A DNA stretch of 64,000 nt, from the NCBI RefSeq assembly GCF_011761355.1, contig NZ_JAASRW010000009.1, positions 124,001-188,000 of the forward strand. The letters run 5' to 3'. The notes beneath the pieces were generated by a model. That model worked only from the letters and a program-made list of their open reading frames with translations. It was not told the DNA's origin and searched no databases. The position numbers were made by a program, and so were the translations under genes. Shown in pieces: positions 52,256 through 61,773 of the stretch. This stretch comes from Paenibacillus lupini. Its GTDB lineage: Bacteria; Bacillota; Bacilli; Paenibacillales; Paenibacillaceae. Positions within the stretch are counted from its first letter, which is position 1. Each line of letters begins with the position of its first letter.

Positions 52256-53365
52256 TTAAAGCTCACTCGTATTATCATAGGTGCCGGTATCAACGATACT
52301 TATCTTCACCTTCGGAACAATGGCGATTTTCGGATATTGCTCGCGCCAATTCAAACTAGCCCATAGCTTTGGATGGTGGGCGTAGACATGTTGTCCAATT
52401 CCGAGAAAGTCACAATTAGCCCCCTGCAAGGAGTGCATAATTTTCTCGGCCTTGTTGGTGTAGTCTTCAGATAAAAGTCGTTCAAAGTTGTGGAGTTCTG
52501 CGGTTGAGACCGGTCCATTCAGATCTCCATTTGAGCCTAATTGAACAAGCATGCGCAGCGGCAGCTCGACGTGCAGCTTACCTCCCCGGTCAACCTGTAT
52601 CCTCATCTGTCTCTCGATTTTCTTCACGATGAAGACGATCGATTGTTTATGAATTTGAGAGTACATCAAAGGGCGTTTCTTCTGACCGCTGAAAGAAAGC
52701 AGGAGCTCGGTTTGCTGTACATCCAGATCAACACCTGAATATATGCCTGCACTAAAGAGGGAGCTGCCTTTAAGGCGAACGATTTGCTCGTTCATTTCGA
52801 GCAAGGGAAGGACGATGTCCTGCTTCATATCTGCTTTGCTGAATATCAGGTCTGATAGAAGAACCTTTGGAGCGCTGCTTTGCTCTGTGGCTTGATCAAG
52901 TAAACGAATCAAATACTCGGATACCGTTGTATTTCCGAGCTCCTTCATTTGCAGCAGCTTAGCGATGTCTCCATCGAATAGGGCTGCTTTTGCAACTAAA
53001 GGGCTGGACGGAATTTTGCCCACAAAGCTAACTTGCTCACCGAGATCGTTTTTGGCGAATGACTTGTTGAATAGAAACAGTCTGTCTTCGATTAAGTTAA
53101 TTTTTCCGGCCATTTGAAGCTCTATGTCATGCGCTGCAGTATAGATATCTTTGTTAATGTCTTCAAAATATTGGTTCTGCGGCCTTCCTCCGCCTTGATT
53201 GGCTTCCTGTATGTTTGAGGTGACCATGCTTAGCTTGATTTCTTTTGAATCCTCCAGTTGCTCGACACCGATGACATCTACCATCTTCAGATCCTTAATG
53301 AGACTCTGATCCCAGCAACCAGGCAATAAGAGGAGGCATAGAAAGAGGAATGTTATTTTTCTCAT
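52256..53365 (-). CDS. Ger(x)C-family spore germination lipoprotein
   Basis: A 369-residue lipoprotein. The signal MRKITFLFLCLLLLPGCWDQ ends in a lipobox with C17, followed by the family-typical LKMVDVIGVEQ. It is the C subunit of a GerA-type germinant receptor, anchored outside the inner spore membrane, and its length is normal. The start overlaps the stop of the permease gene by four bases. It is the last gene of the A-B-C operon read leftward. Confidence 0.93.
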   Translation of the reverse strand: MRKITFLFLCLLLLPGCWDQSLIKDLKMVDVIGVEQLEDSKEIKLSMVTSNIQEANQGGGRPQNQYFEDINKDIYTAAHDIELQMAGKINLIEDRLFLFNKSFAKNDLGEQVSFVGKIPSSPLVAKAALFDGDIAKLLQMKELGNTTVSEYLIRLLDQATEQSSAPKVLLSDLIFSKADMKQDIVLPLLEMNEQIVRLKGSSLFSAGIYSGVDLDVQQTELLLSFSGQKKRPLMYSQIHKQSIVFIVKKIERQMRIQVDRGGKLHVELPLRMLVQLGSNGDLNGPVSTAELHNFERLLSEDYTNKAEKIMHSLQGANCDFLGIGQHVYAHHPKLWASLNWREQYPKIAIVPKVKISIVDTGTYDNTSEL

Positions 53366-54480
53366 CCGGTACCCCTCGCTGCTGTGCCACGTTTATAAGC
53401 TGCAAAGAAGACAATAGTCATCAAGCCCATAAGGATGAGGGTCGTATTTAGACGATAACCCACAAGCTGATCAATCCATTCATGCTTCGTAACAAAATAC
53501 CCCGGAATTAAGCAGCATCCTGCCACAATCCAGCTCCAGAGCTCATGCTTATGCTGCTCTTGCCTACTTAGATGGTCGATCGCCTTTGCCGCCATGAATA
53601 AGCACATCATTGTACGGATCAAGAGTACTAGAATCCATAAGCAAATGGCAATCATATCTATCCCTTGGATTAGACCGTTGTGAAGCTTTTTCATGGCAAA
53701 GAAGAGCGGATTTGTAATACTGTGCATCTGTTCCGTTGTATATAGCAGAAAAGAGACAGCGGTTCCCATCAAGTATAGGAGTGCTGACAGCCAGTTCGCC
53801 CATGTTACAGCAATGAGTCCTTTCCTCCGGTCATTCTTATTCAGTAGAGGAAAGGCATAGAGCAGCAGTTCAAAGGCTGTGAAGGCTGAGCAGCAGCGAA
53901 GCCATACGCTTATCACATTGTGCTCCCCGACATGCCATATCGGAAGAATCATCTTCAGATCCCATTCCCTCATGATTAGAATAATCAGCAGGACACCAAT
54001 AATCGCGATCGCAAATATAACGGTCTGGCTGATGTTAGCAATCGATTGCAGGCTGGAGCCTGCACCATAAGCGCCAATAGCTATAAACACCACAAGCAGA
54101 ACAAAGCTTGGGGTTGTAGACAGCACCCAGATTCTAACCGTATTTGTCAAATATAAAGTATCTACCAGCGCAGAGCAGGCAAAGTAAATGGCAAGGAGGA
54201 ATAAAATTGTAACAGAGACAACTCGGCTCAATCTAGATGTCAGCCAGGTATACAGATTCATCCGGTAGCCTCTAGCGCCAAACACCCATAGCAAAACCAA
54301 GAGAAGCTGCGACACGAGTGCGGCTGACAGAATGATTAGCATATTCTCCAAGCCTGTGGACCATGATTTTCCGTATGGCAGCATGAACATCTGAATGCCA
54401 AGCTGAAGGACAAATACGATGACAAATAGCTGACGAGGAGTAATATGTTCTCTTATGTTCATGGTGCCAATCACCGTCAC
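53362..54480 (-). CDS. Spore germination permease, GerAB/ArcD/ProY type
   Basis: A 372-residue protein with ten predicted hydrophobic segments. It starts REHITPRQLFVIVFVLQLGI, the usual opening of the B subunits of germinant receptors in the APC superfamily, and LPIWHVGEHNV is in the conserved extracellular loop. The start is a GTG whose first bases overlap the upstream TGA, so translation is coupled. It probably forms the germinant-binding and transport-like unit of the complex. Confidence 0.93.
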   Translation of the reverse strand: MTVIGTMNIREHITPRQLFVIVFVLQLGIQMFMLPYGKSWSTGLENMLIILSAALVSQLLLVLLWVFGARGYRMNLYTWLTSRLSRVVSVTILFLLAIYFACSALVDTLYLTNTVRIWVLSTTPSFVLLVVFIAIGAYGAGSSLQSIANISQTVIFAIAIIGVLLIILIMREWDLKMILPIWHVGEHNVISVWLRCCSAFTAFELLLYAFPLLNKNDRRKGLIAVTWANWLSALLYLMGTAVSFLLYTTEQMHSITNPLFFAMKKLHNGLIQGIDMIAICLWILVLLIRTMMCLFMAAKAIDHLSRQEQHKHELWSWIVAGCCLIPGYFVTKHEWIDQLVGYRLNTTLILMGLMTIVFFAAYKRGTAARGTG

Positions 54481-55886
54481 TTTGTAGAGGGTTGTTTGCG
54501 GCTCCGTTTAACCAAATTCCGGTTAGGAGGACGATAGAGCGTGTCCCGCATCGAGTCGATAAAGGGAAAAGTCGCCTGGTAATAAGGTGAACCAAGTGTC
54601 TTCATTCGGCTAAGATGGATGATGAAGAGCATCATGCAGCATACAATGCCAACAAGTCCGAATAGCTGTGCACTGAATATGATCGGGTAGGTGATTAAGC
54701 GAACGGACAAATTCATTTCGTAGTACGGAATGACAAACGAAGCCAGTCCGGTGAAAGAGGCGATGATGATCGCCATTGTTGATACCAGATTAGATTGCAC
54801 AACCGCTGTCCCTAAAATAATACCTCCGACGACTCCGATCGTCTGACCAATTGGAGATGCTAGGCGAATCGAGGCTTCTCTAATAATCTCAAGGGTAAGG
54901 AGCATAAATAATATTTCAATAATAGGCGGCATGGCGATGTATTGAAGAGAGCTCTGAAGCGTCAAAGCAATCTCAGTAGGGATGAGATACGGGATAAAGG
55001 TCGAGACCGAAATATAGAGGGCGGGCAGCACCAGCGTAAGAAGGAAACAAGTAAAACGCAGTAAACGGATCATGCTCCCGAAGGCCCAGCTCATGTTATA
55101 GTCATCGGTTGATTGGAAGAAGGCCCAGAAGGAGACTGGAAGAATAATGACGTCAGCATTGTCCTGTACGATCAAAGCAATTTTTCCTTCTGCAAGGTAA
55201 GCTTTGACCCGATCGGGACGTTCGGTTACGAGCATAAGAGGTAAGAAGGCAAATCGATCATCTTGCGCGACTCGCTTAAGAAAACCAAGTCTGACCTCAA
55301 TGTCCTCATGGCTATGTTCAATTATTTTCTGGTGCAGATTGTCCACGATACCTTGGTCACAAGCACCTTTCAAATAAGCAACAGCCACTTTTGATTTAGT
55401 GGTTTCCCCCATCTTATAATAGGTAATCGCTAATTTAGGAGAAGCAATGTAAGTGCGAATCAGATTTATATTCGTTTCGAACAGCTCCACAAAAGCTTGC
55501 TTAGAACCACGAATAACCCGTTCGTTGGTTGTTACATCCACGGTTCGATCCTTATGCAACTCTGAGGCAAGAAGCAGGAAATTTGCGGAGCCATCCTGTT
55601 GAATAACGGTGTTACCGGTAATAATGGCATGAATAATGATGTCCAATTGATCGCTTTCTTCCTTGCCGATAATGGAGATATCAGACTGAAGCGGACCCCC
55701 TGAAGAATCGAGCATTGGACGCAAAATATGCTCATTAATGATGGTGGCATCGACCAACGTGTCAAAGTACACAATCATACAGGTGCTGCCGTTGTATAGA
55801 ACCTCCTTGAACGTAAGGTCCGAGCTGTTCTGAAGTTCATCTGTAATCCATTGCTTATTTATCTCGATGCTGTTATTCATCTTCAT
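54477..55886 (-). CDS. Spore germination protein, GerA type
   Basis: A 469-residue A subunit. The hydrophilic N-terminal domain (about 1-250) carries conserved ERVIRGSKQAFVELFETNIN and RTYIASPKL. Four to six membrane segments follow, around PPIIEILFMLLTLEIIREAS and RLASPIGQTIGVVGGIILGT, both hallmarks of the family. It heads the A-B-C operon on the minus strand; GGGAGAG precedes the ATG. The full complex senses small-molecule germinants in the inner spore membrane. Confidence 0.95.
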   Translation of the reverse strand: MKMNNSIEINKQWITDELQNSSDLTFKEVLYNGSTCMIVYFDTLVDATIINEHILRPMLDSSGGPLQSDISIIGKEESDQLDIIIHAIITGNTVIQQDGSANFLLLASELHKDRTVDVTTNERVIRGSKQAFVELFETNINLIRTYIASPKLAITYYKMGETTKSKVAVAYLKGACDQGIVDNLHQKIIEHSHEDIEVRLGFLKRVAQDDRFAFLPLMLVTERPDRVKAYLAEGKIALIVQDNADVIILPVSFWAFFQSTDDYNMSWAFGSMIRLLRFTCFLLTLVLPALYISVSTFIPYLIPTEIALTLQSSLQYIAMPPIIEILFMLLTLEIIREASIRLASPIGQTIGVVGGIILGTAVVQSNLVSTMAIIIASFTGLASFVIPYYEMNLSVRLITYPIIFSAQLFGLVGIVCCMMLFIIHLSRMKTLGSPYYQATFPFIDSMRDTLYRPPNRNLVKRSRKQPSTK

Positions 55887-55979
55887 GTCGAAGCTCTCCC
55901 TAATAATGGAATGATCCTTTAAATGCTTCCCTTATTATGGATAACCTATTCGGTGGGATGTCTTGCTCAATTTCCGGAC

Positions 55980-56450
55980 TTAATCTGTAATTTCCGAAGA
56001 CAATCTATTTTTCTCAAATGCGTACAGAGTTGAGGCACTTCCCCACAGGGCAAGAGCAGCGAATAGAAAATGAAGGAGAAAACCAAGCGCATTCGACCAT
56101 GAGAATACCAGCAGGTTCATGATAAACCATATCAATAAAGGAGGAAGCTGTGCCGTAATCAGCAGGATGAGACAAATAAATAGGAATCCGAGGAGGAGGT
56201 TCCTTAGCCAGGCGGAACGGTAGGGTCGAAGCATAAGGGATCCGATAAACAATAATCCTCCGCCAATTATGGACCACTTTCCCCATTCTTCCTCTATTAT
56301 GTGGGAGCCTCGTCCGAGCTCGGGCTCAAAACCATGGATAGATAATGTGAAATGAAATACCGAGGGCAGATACAGCATTCCTAATAGGATGGAAGCAACA
56401 GCGGCTGCTCTGACCAATAACGTATGGCTGAACTTTGTTAGTAGCATCAA
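55980..56450 (-). CDS. Small membrane protein of unknown function
   Basis: About 156 residues with four hydrophobic segments (near 10-33, 60-78, 85-108 and 115-142). A short extracytoplasmic loop after the first helix is acidic and Gly-rich (GFEPELGRGSHIIEEEWGKW). AAGGAGGT precedes both the TTG at 56450 and the ATG at 56447. It is separated from the germination operon by about 90 bases. I do not recognise a family. Confidence 0.65.
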   Translation of the reverse strand: MMLLTKFSHTLLVRAAAVASILLGMLYLPSVFHFTLSIHGFEPELGRGSHIIEEEWGKWSIIGGGLLFIGSLMLRPYRSAWLRNLLLGFLFICLILLITAQLPPLLIWFIMNLLVFSWSNALGFLLHFLFAALALWGSASTLYAFEKNRLSSEITD

Positions 56451-56642
56451 TGGAACAAACCTCCTTGATCAAAGTGATTTCCTTAAATTTACAATAGTAT
56501 AAAATAAATAGCTATCCCCCCCGTCAAATGGGGGTTCGATAGGCGTGCAACCTGTGGTTGCGGGGCTTCGCAACGAAAGCTCGCTTTACTTCGTAGAGAG
56601 GATTTAGCAATATGAGGGTACGAGGTTGCTTGCAGGAGGGCG

Positions 56643-57104
56643 ATGGAGAAGATGGTATTTGGAGAGAAGTTAAAGAGCATGCGGCAGGCCAACGGCTGGT
56701 CTCAAGATGAGCTAGCGGAGAAGCTGTTTGTAAGCCGTCAGTCCGTATCGAAGTGGGAGAACAATCAGAACTATCCCAGTATCGAGATTATTATTAAGAT
56801 TAGTGATCTCTTTGCGGTTACGATAGATGAACTGTTGAGGAGTGATGATGAGTTGACCAAGAAAGTGATTGATGACAGCAAGCAGCTGGCGTATCCGAGG
56901 CTAAAGGTGCTATTTGATCTGTTATTTCTGTTAGGTGTGTTACTTCTTGTTATTAAGCTTGTAGTGCTGGCGTTGAACAAGTTGGCCGGCATGGATATTG
57001 CTTTGCTTAACGGGTCATTGTTCTGGAACTTTGCTCCTCTGGTTCTTATGGTTGGTGCGGGGATTGGTTCGGGTATAGTGAAGGAGAAATATAAAGGAGA
57101 ATAA
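56643..57104 (+). CDS. XRE-family regulator with C-terminal membrane segments
   Basis: A 153-residue protein. Residues 5-60 hold a Cro/CI-type helix-turn-helix (LKSMRQANGWSQDELAEKLF, VSRQSVSKWENNQNYPSIEI), followed by FAVTIDELLRSDDELTKKV. The C-terminal half has two hydrophobic stretches (about 92-112 and 122-142). This HTH plus membrane-tail layout is common in Bacillota; the membrane part may sense a signal. Both ATG 56643 and ATG 56652 lie after AGGAGGG. The 5' region (56510-56600) contains a CCCCCC/GGGGG hairpin. Confidence 0.85.
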   Translation: MEKMVFGEKLKSMRQANGWSQDELAEKLFVSRQSVSKWENNQNYPSIEIIIKISDLFAVTIDELLRSDDELTKKVIDDSKQLAYPRLKVLFDLLFLLGVLLLVIKLVVLALNKLAGMDIALLNGSLFWNFAPLVLMVGAGIGSGIVKEKYKGE

Positions 57105-57212
57105 CCCTGATATTGAACAAATTTTAAAGTAATGATGTCATCTTGGTGAGCGTATATACAAGGGTGCTATCCGTTTCAGACTATTCCTTAGGATTGAAGA
57201 GGAGGTAATTGT

Positions 57213-57647
57213 TTGGCTCATAATGATGACAATATCCGGCTCGTACAGCGGTTCTTCGAATGTTACGGCAGCGGTGACCTGGAAACGATGAAGCGGGACA
57301 TATTAGCGGAGGATGTAACTTGGATCATTCCGGGCCATCATCCATTAGCAGGTGTGAAGACAGGTGCGGAGGAGATTATTAACTATTTCGCAACGATCGC
57401 ACAGGCTAACTTTAAAGCGGAGCTTATCTCGCTGTCGGCAAGCGAGAACCACGTTGTTGACGTACATCGCGGCTGGGGAGAATATGGCGAACATAAGGTT
57501 GATATGAACTGGGTGCTTGTCTATCAGATAGAGGATGGACGTATTAAGCAAGCCCAGAACTTCGCGGCTGATCAGCATATTGCTGACCAATTCTTCTGGA
57601 ACGTATGGGGAGACCAGCTGAAGTCTGTACCGGAACGGTTGAAATAA
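57213..57647 (+). CDS. SnoaL-like / nuclear transport factor 2-fold protein
   Basis: A 144-residue single NTF2-like domain. It opens NIRLVQRFFECYGSGDLETM, then LAEDVTWIIPGHHPLAGVKT, the ketosteroid-isomerase-type cone strands, and closes NWVLVYQIEDGRIKQAQNFA. The start is TTG 57213 after GAGGAGGT. Relatives include polyketide cyclases and many enzymes of unknown reaction, so no substrate is assigned. It shares a bidirectional terminator with the convergent DeoR gene. Confidence 0.87.
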   Translation: MAHNDDNIRLVQRFFECYGSGDLETMKRDILAEDVTWIIPGHHPLAGVKTGAEEIINYFATIAQANFKAELISLSASENHVVDVHRGWGEYGEHKVDMNWVLVYQIEDGRIKQAQNFAADQHIADQFFWNVWGDQLKSVPERLK

Positions 57648-57656
57648 AATAGACCA

Positions 57657-57692
57657 AAATAACCGCAGGAGTGCCTGCGGTTATTTTTTTTC
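57657..57692. terminator. Bidirectional terminator between NTF2-like and DeoR genes
   Basis: A perfect 13-bp stem AAATAACCGCAGG/CCTGCGGTTATTT with loop AGTG has T runs on both strands. Confidence 0.9.
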
Positions 57693-57696
57693 GTTA

Positions 57697-58479
57697 TTAC
57701 CCGATATTTGTCACTATCGTCAAAGGAATCTCAGCCTGGCGATAAGCTACCGCTTCATAAGCATCGAGGCGATTATCCGTAATAATTTCATCGAACGCAT
57801 CAATTCCAGCAAAGATGGCAAGTGAGTTATAGCTGAATTTAGTTGAATCTGCTAAAAGCACTGTTTTCCCCGCAGCATCCATGGTCGTCTGTCTGGCCCC
57901 AACCAAATGTGGCGACCAAGCCATCGCTCCTTTTGTAAGGGAGACGGCTTCACAAGTGAGGAACGCCACATCTACCGTGAGGGAATTGATCATTTTCTCC
58001 GTATAAATCCCATCGAGGCTGTAAGCCCACTTACTCACTCTGCCCCCTGTGCAATAGACATCAAAGCTTCCGAACCGCTCCTCATTAGATAACATTAGTG
58101 CGGTGTGCAGGTCGCGGGTAATGATTTTGAGTCCCCTAAACGATTCTAGTTCATCCACCATTGCAGCTACTGTTGTGCCAGCATCGAGGATGATGCTCAT
58201 ACCGTCTTGGATATGCTTGACCGCTTCCTTGGCAATCGCTGTTTTCTCTGATTTGTGCTCATTCGCGCGCTGCTCGTATTTCGAGCCCATGAATCGTTTT
58301 ACTTTGACGGCACCGCCATGGAACCTCTGAATTTTGCCTTCCGACTGTAAGAGGTCCAGATCACGTCGGATCGTCATCTTGGAGACGTTAAATTGTTCAG
58401 CGAGCTCGAGAATGGTTAACTGAGGTTTTGAGTCCAATAGCATCATAATTTCGTGGCGGCGTGTTCCTATTAACAACAT
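57697..58479 (-). CDS. DeoR-family transcriptional regulator
   Basis: A 260-residue repressor. The N-terminal DeoR helix-turn-helix is LTILELAEQFNVSKMTIRRD followed by LLQSEGKIQRFHGGAVKV. The C-terminal DeoRC sensor domain has SIILDAGTTVAAMVDEL and the TLVDVAFLT-like and LADSTKF segments that bind sugar phosphates. GGAGGAGGAG precedes the ATG. It is divergent from the creatininase operon and probably represses it through the inverted repeat near 58695-58719. A phosphorylated ligand would be expected for the family. Confidence 0.9.
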   Translation of the reverse strand: MLLIGTRRHEIMMLLDSKPQLTILELAEQFNVSKMTIRRDLDLLQSEGKIQRFHGGAVKVKRFMGSKYEQRANEHKSEKTAIAKEAVKHIQDGMSIILDAGTTVAAMVDELESFRGLKIITRDLHTALMLSNEERFGSFDVYCTGGRVSKWAYSLDGIYTEKMINSLTVDVAFLTCEAVSLTKGAMAWSPHLVGARQTTMDAAGKTVLLADSTKFSYNSLAIFAGIDAFDEIITDNRLDAYEAVAYRQAEIPLTIVTNIG

Positions 58480-58694
58480 AATCTCCTCCTCCTACCGGGC
58501 ACTAATAATATTACATACAATGTTACATCGGTGTTCAATTGTGTGAAAATTTTGTATACTTTCTTTCGTTTCTGTGATATAAGGTAGATATGAGGTAGTT
58601 TTATGTGACTTAGATGTGATTTTAGTTTACTTAATATTCAGAAAATTTGCCACTATTTCATTGAAACTTCTAAAATCGAGTCATCTACGTTGCA

Positions 58695-58719
58695 TTTATG
58701 TTAGGTATATTGACATAAA
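58695..58719. promoter_or_regulatory. Inverted repeat upstream of the creatininase operon
   Basis: TTTATGT and ACATAAA form 7-bp arms separated by 11 bases, 20 bases before the creatininase-like start. It lies in the 260-base AT-rich space between the divergent DeoR gene and the operon, and is the best candidate operator there. The rest of the interval shows no clear element. Confidence 0.45.
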
Positions 58720-58739
58720 ATTTGTGAGGAGTGAACAAC

Positions 58740-59546
58740 ATGTTCTTTCGTTATCAAGGAACTGCATTTGACAGCCATTTCCTACCGCGCTTAACGACCA
58801 AAGAGGTTGCTGCAATGCCCAAAGACGATGTATTACTCATTCTTCCGGTTGGTGCAGTGGAGCAGCATGGTCCTCATATGCCGGTCTTCACAGATACGCT
58901 GATTGGAGAGGCGATGCTGGCAGAGGCGTTTGAACATTTGCCAGAGGATGCACCAATCTGGCTGCTGCCATCTGTAAGTTACGGGAAGAGCACCGAGCAT
59001 ATTGGTCACCCGGGCACGATTACCCTTTCAGCAAAGACACTAATGGCCGTGCTGGAGGATATTGCGGCCTCTCTTTCGAGAAGTGGATTCCGGAAGCTGT
59101 TGTTATTTAATACGCATGGCGGCAATGCAGATTTGCTTGGCATGATGGCTCGTGAGATTCGAATTGCGACGGGGCTTGAAGTGTATAGACTTGATCCCGG
59201 AGCGGTCGGCTACAGTGATTTATTTATAGATGATGAGGAAAAAGCCTGCGGCATCCATGCCGGAGATGTGGAGACGTCACTTGTTATGGCCATGTGTCCT
59301 GATTGGGTAGATGCAGAGCTCGCTCCACGGGAAATGCCGCGTTTTCCGGATTCCCGTTCGTTCTCCTTCAGATCTCGCTCCTTCGCTTGGGTTATGGATG
59401 ACATCTCTAGCAGCGGGATAGCAGGGGATGCAACCAAAGCAACGGCTGAGAGAGGTGAGGCGATGCTGAAGAAAGCAGGGCCGCTATTGGCAGAAGCACT
59501 GATGGGTATTGCAAAGTTCGATATGGAATCACTGAAGAGCGGATAG
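58740..59546 (+). CDS. Creatininase-family amidohydrolase
   Basis: About 268 residues. The metal-binding pattern of the creatininase superfamily is complete: LPVGAVEQHGPHMPVFTDTL (Glu, His, Asp), FNTHGGN (His) and GIHAGDVETSLVM (Glu). The superfamily includes creatinine amidohydrolase, MftE-type peptidases and formamide hydrolases acting on pyrimidine intermediates. The substrate here is unknown. ATG 58740 has GTGAGGAG eight bases upstream. It is the first gene of an operon with an ABC transporter, a flavoprotein and an amidohydrolase, so it probably opens a cyclic or linear amide. Confidence 0.87.
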   Translation: MFFRYQGTAFDSHFLPRLTTKEVAAMPKDDVLLILPVGAVEQHGPHMPVFTDTLIGEAMLAEAFEHLPEDAPIWLLPSVSYGKSTEHIGHPGTITLSAKTLMAVLEDIAASLSRSGFRKLLLFNTHGGNADLLGMMAREIRIATGLEVYRLDPGAVGYSDLFIDDEEKACGIHAGDVETSLVMAMCPDWVDAELAPREMPRFPDSRSFSFRSRSFAWVMDDISSSGIAGDATKATAERGEAMLKKAGPLLAEALMGIAKFDMESLKSG

Positions 59547-59628
59547 GTAATTGCTTTCGAAGTAAGAATCGCCATATATGGCTGCAGATAAGCCACAATA
59601 GTGACAATTCTTTTTAGGGGGACTTACG

Positions 59629-60402
59629 ATGTCGACAATCACGCAGGCTAAAGAATGGGTGAAGATGGAAAGGTTGTCCAAGGTGTACCCGAACGGAACG
59701 GTTGCGGTGAAGGAGGTCGACCTGACCATCCATGAGGGAGAATTTCTCTGCTTTGTTGGACCTTCCGGCTGCGGGAAGTCCACGATCTTCAAGATGATAA
59801 CAGGCTTGTCCAATCCAAGCAGCGGTACGTTGCAGGTGATGGGAACAACAGCGAGCGACGCTCGTAAGCAATCCGATACGGCATTTGTCTTCCAGGATCA
59901 TACGCTGCTGCCTTGGAACTCGGTCATTGATAATGTGACGCTGCCGCTCGCGCTGCGTGGAGTACCACGCAAGGAACGTCAGCGGGAAGCGGAACGAGTG
60001 CTCGAGATGGTTGGGCTGAAGGATTACATGCGGTCGATGCCGCGTGAGTTGTCCGGCGGGATGAAGATGCGTGCTTCTATCGCACGTGCCCTTGTCTCAA
60101 AACCAAAGCTATTGCTGATGGATGAACCATTTGGTGCGCTGGATGAGATTACCCGCCAGACCCTGCAAATTGAACTTCTTGAGTTGTGGCGTCAAGATCC
60201 TGAAATGACGGTGCTGTTCGTTACTCATAACGTATTTGAAGCTGTATTTCTATCTACTCGTATCGCCGTCATGACACCTCGGCCGGGCAAGATCGCCGAG
60301 CTGATTGATGTACCGGTACCTTTCCCCCGTGATGAGACATTCCGTACAACCCCGGAATTTGGGCAGATCGTCCGTTCCGTATCGTTGGCCCTTAAGCATT
60401 AG
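59629..60402 (+). CDS. ABC transporter ATPase, SsuB/TauB/ThiZ type
   Basis: A 257-residue ATPase. The Walker A is GPSGCGKST, the Q-loop VFQDHTLLPWNS, the signature LSGGMKMR, Walker B LLLMDEPFGALDE and the switch His THNVFE. The layout and MRMSRMPRELSGG-like region match the nitrate/sulfonate/taurine/pyrimidine importer group. It energises the permease at 61774. AGGGGG precedes the ATG. No solute-binding gene lies between; one may follow beyond the window edge. Confidence 0.94.
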   Translation: MSTITQAKEWVKMERLSKVYPNGTVAVKEVDLTIHEGEFLCFVGPSGCGKSTIFKMITGLSNPSSGTLQVMGTTASDARKQSDTAFVFQDHTLLPWNSVIDNVTLPLALRGVPRKERQREAERVLEMVGLKDYMRSMPRELSGGMKMRASIARALVSKPKLLLMDEPFGALDEITRQTLQIELLELWRQDPEMTVLFVTHNVFEAVFLSTRIAVMTPRPGKIAELIDVPVPFPRDETFRTTPEFGQIVRSVSLALKH

Positions 60403-60417
60403 AGAGGAGGAAGAAGC

Positions 60418-61770
60418 ATGATGAAGGACTGGATGGTTGAGATGCAGGCTGCAGTTGGAGAAGAGAAGCTGCTGTCAAATCCCGAACAGGTAGATAAATT
60501 ATCGAAGGATTATTATTGGTATTCCCCTGTACTGGTGCCGCTGCTTCAAGATAAACGTGCGGAGGCTATTGCTATACCGCATACAGTGGACGAAGCAGCT
60601 CAGGTGCTGGCTTCTGCCTGGAAACGACGGGTTCCCGTAACCACCCGAGGTGCGGGTACCGGTAACTACGGGCAAGCTGTACCGCTCGAAGGCGGCATCG
60701 TTCTTGATCTAAGTAAGCTGGACCGGGTGCTCGAAGTGACCGATACGTATGCCCGCGTACAGGCGGGGGTGCGGCTGGGAGCGCTCGAGAAGCTGCTGCG
60801 CACACAAGAGAAAGAGCTGAGAATTTATCCGAGTACTTATATGAAAGCAACAGTTGGCGGCTTCGTGTGCGGCGGGTCAGGAGGAATTGGCTCCATCCAT
60901 TGGGGCAACCTGTGGGATGGCAACGTTCTTGAGGCGGTTGTCCTCACGCTGGAAGAGACACCACGCAGGCTGACCGTCAAGGGTGATGAACTGAAGGCCT
61001 ACATCCACAATTACGGAACGACGGGAGTACTGGTTGAAGTGGTGATCCCGATTGCTCCAAAGGTGGAATGGACGCAGACGGTTGTACAATTCGATAATTT
61101 TGAAGCTGCCGCCCGTTTCTCTCATGCTGTTGCGGTAGACGACTCTATCCGCAAACGGCTGGTCGCTCCAGTGGAATGGCCGATTCCATCCTTCTTCAAG
61201 CCCATTGCTGCAAAGCTTGAAGCGGGCAGCAGTGCTTGCCTGTTGGAGACGGCAGAGGGTAGTGAGGCGCAGCTGGCGGAACATGCTAGTGTGGCTGGAG
61301 GTCGGATCGGGTACACGATTGCGCCGGAGCAATACCGAAAAGTGATCGGGCTGTCCGATTTTACATGGAATCATACAACGCTGTGGGCACTAAAGACGGA
61401 TCCGACTGTAACCTATCTGCAAGCCGGCTTTGATAAGGACCGGTTCCTGGAGCAGATTCATTTTATTAAAGAGAAGTTTGGCGATGAAGTACTCATGCAT
61501 CTGGAGTTTATGCGTTCGGCAGGTGTTGTTGTACCGGCTGCTTTGCCGGTTATCCGTTACACCACCCATGAGCGGCTCTATGAGATTATTGCTTATTTTA
61601 ACTCCATTGGTGTTCGTGTCAATGATCCACATACCTGGGTTCTTGAGATGGGAGGCCGGGGAGAATGGCATGTGATGCACGAAGCCAAGCGGGATAATGA
61701 TCCCCGTGGACTACTTAATCCGGGCAAGCTGCAAACGCCGGTCAGCACCGCTATGAATCAGGAGGGATAA
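60418..61770 (+). CDS. FAD-binding oxidoreductase (GlcD/PCMH-type)
   Basis: A 450-residue flavoprotein. The FAD_binding_4 (PCMH) domain shows RRVPVTTRGAGTGNYGQAVP, GGIVLDLSKLDRVLEV, and YPSTYMKATVGGFVCGGSGG around 140-160. The C-terminus ends DPRGLLNPGKL, typical of the glycolate oxidase GlcD group. It would oxidise a hydroxy acid or a related small compound with FAD. GAGGAGGAAG lies before ATG 60418 (60421 is equally possible). Being placed between ATPase and permease genes ties it firmly to the same pathway. Confidence 0.88.
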   Translation: MMKDWMVEMQAAVGEEKLLSNPEQVDKLSKDYYWYSPVLVPLLQDKRAEAIAIPHTVDEAAQVLASAWKRRVPVTTRGAGTGNYGQAVPLEGGIVLDLSKLDRVLEVTDTYARVQAGVRLGALEKLLRTQEKELRIYPSTYMKATVGGFVCGGSGGIGSIHWGNLWDGNVLEAVVLTLEETPRRLTVKGDELKAYIHNYGTTGVLVEVVIPIAPKVEWTQTVVQFDNFEAAARFSHAVAVDDSIRKRLVAPVEWPIPSFFKPIAAKLEAGSSACLLETAEGSEAQLAEHASVAGGRIGYTIAPEQYRKVIGLSDFTWNHTTLWALKTDPTVTYLQAGFDKDRFLEQIHFIKEKFGDEVLMHLEFMRSAGVVVPAALPVIRYTTHERLYEIIAYFNSIGVRVNDPHTWVLEMGGRGEWHVMHEAKRDNDPRGLLNPGKLQTPVSTAMNQEG

Positions 61771-61773
61771 ACG

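Noticed and set aside
55980-56450. Fourth (D) subunit of the germinant receptor
   Set aside because: Receptor D subunits are much shorter two-helix proteins; this one has four segments, 156 residues and a separate ribosome site 90 bases outside the operon.
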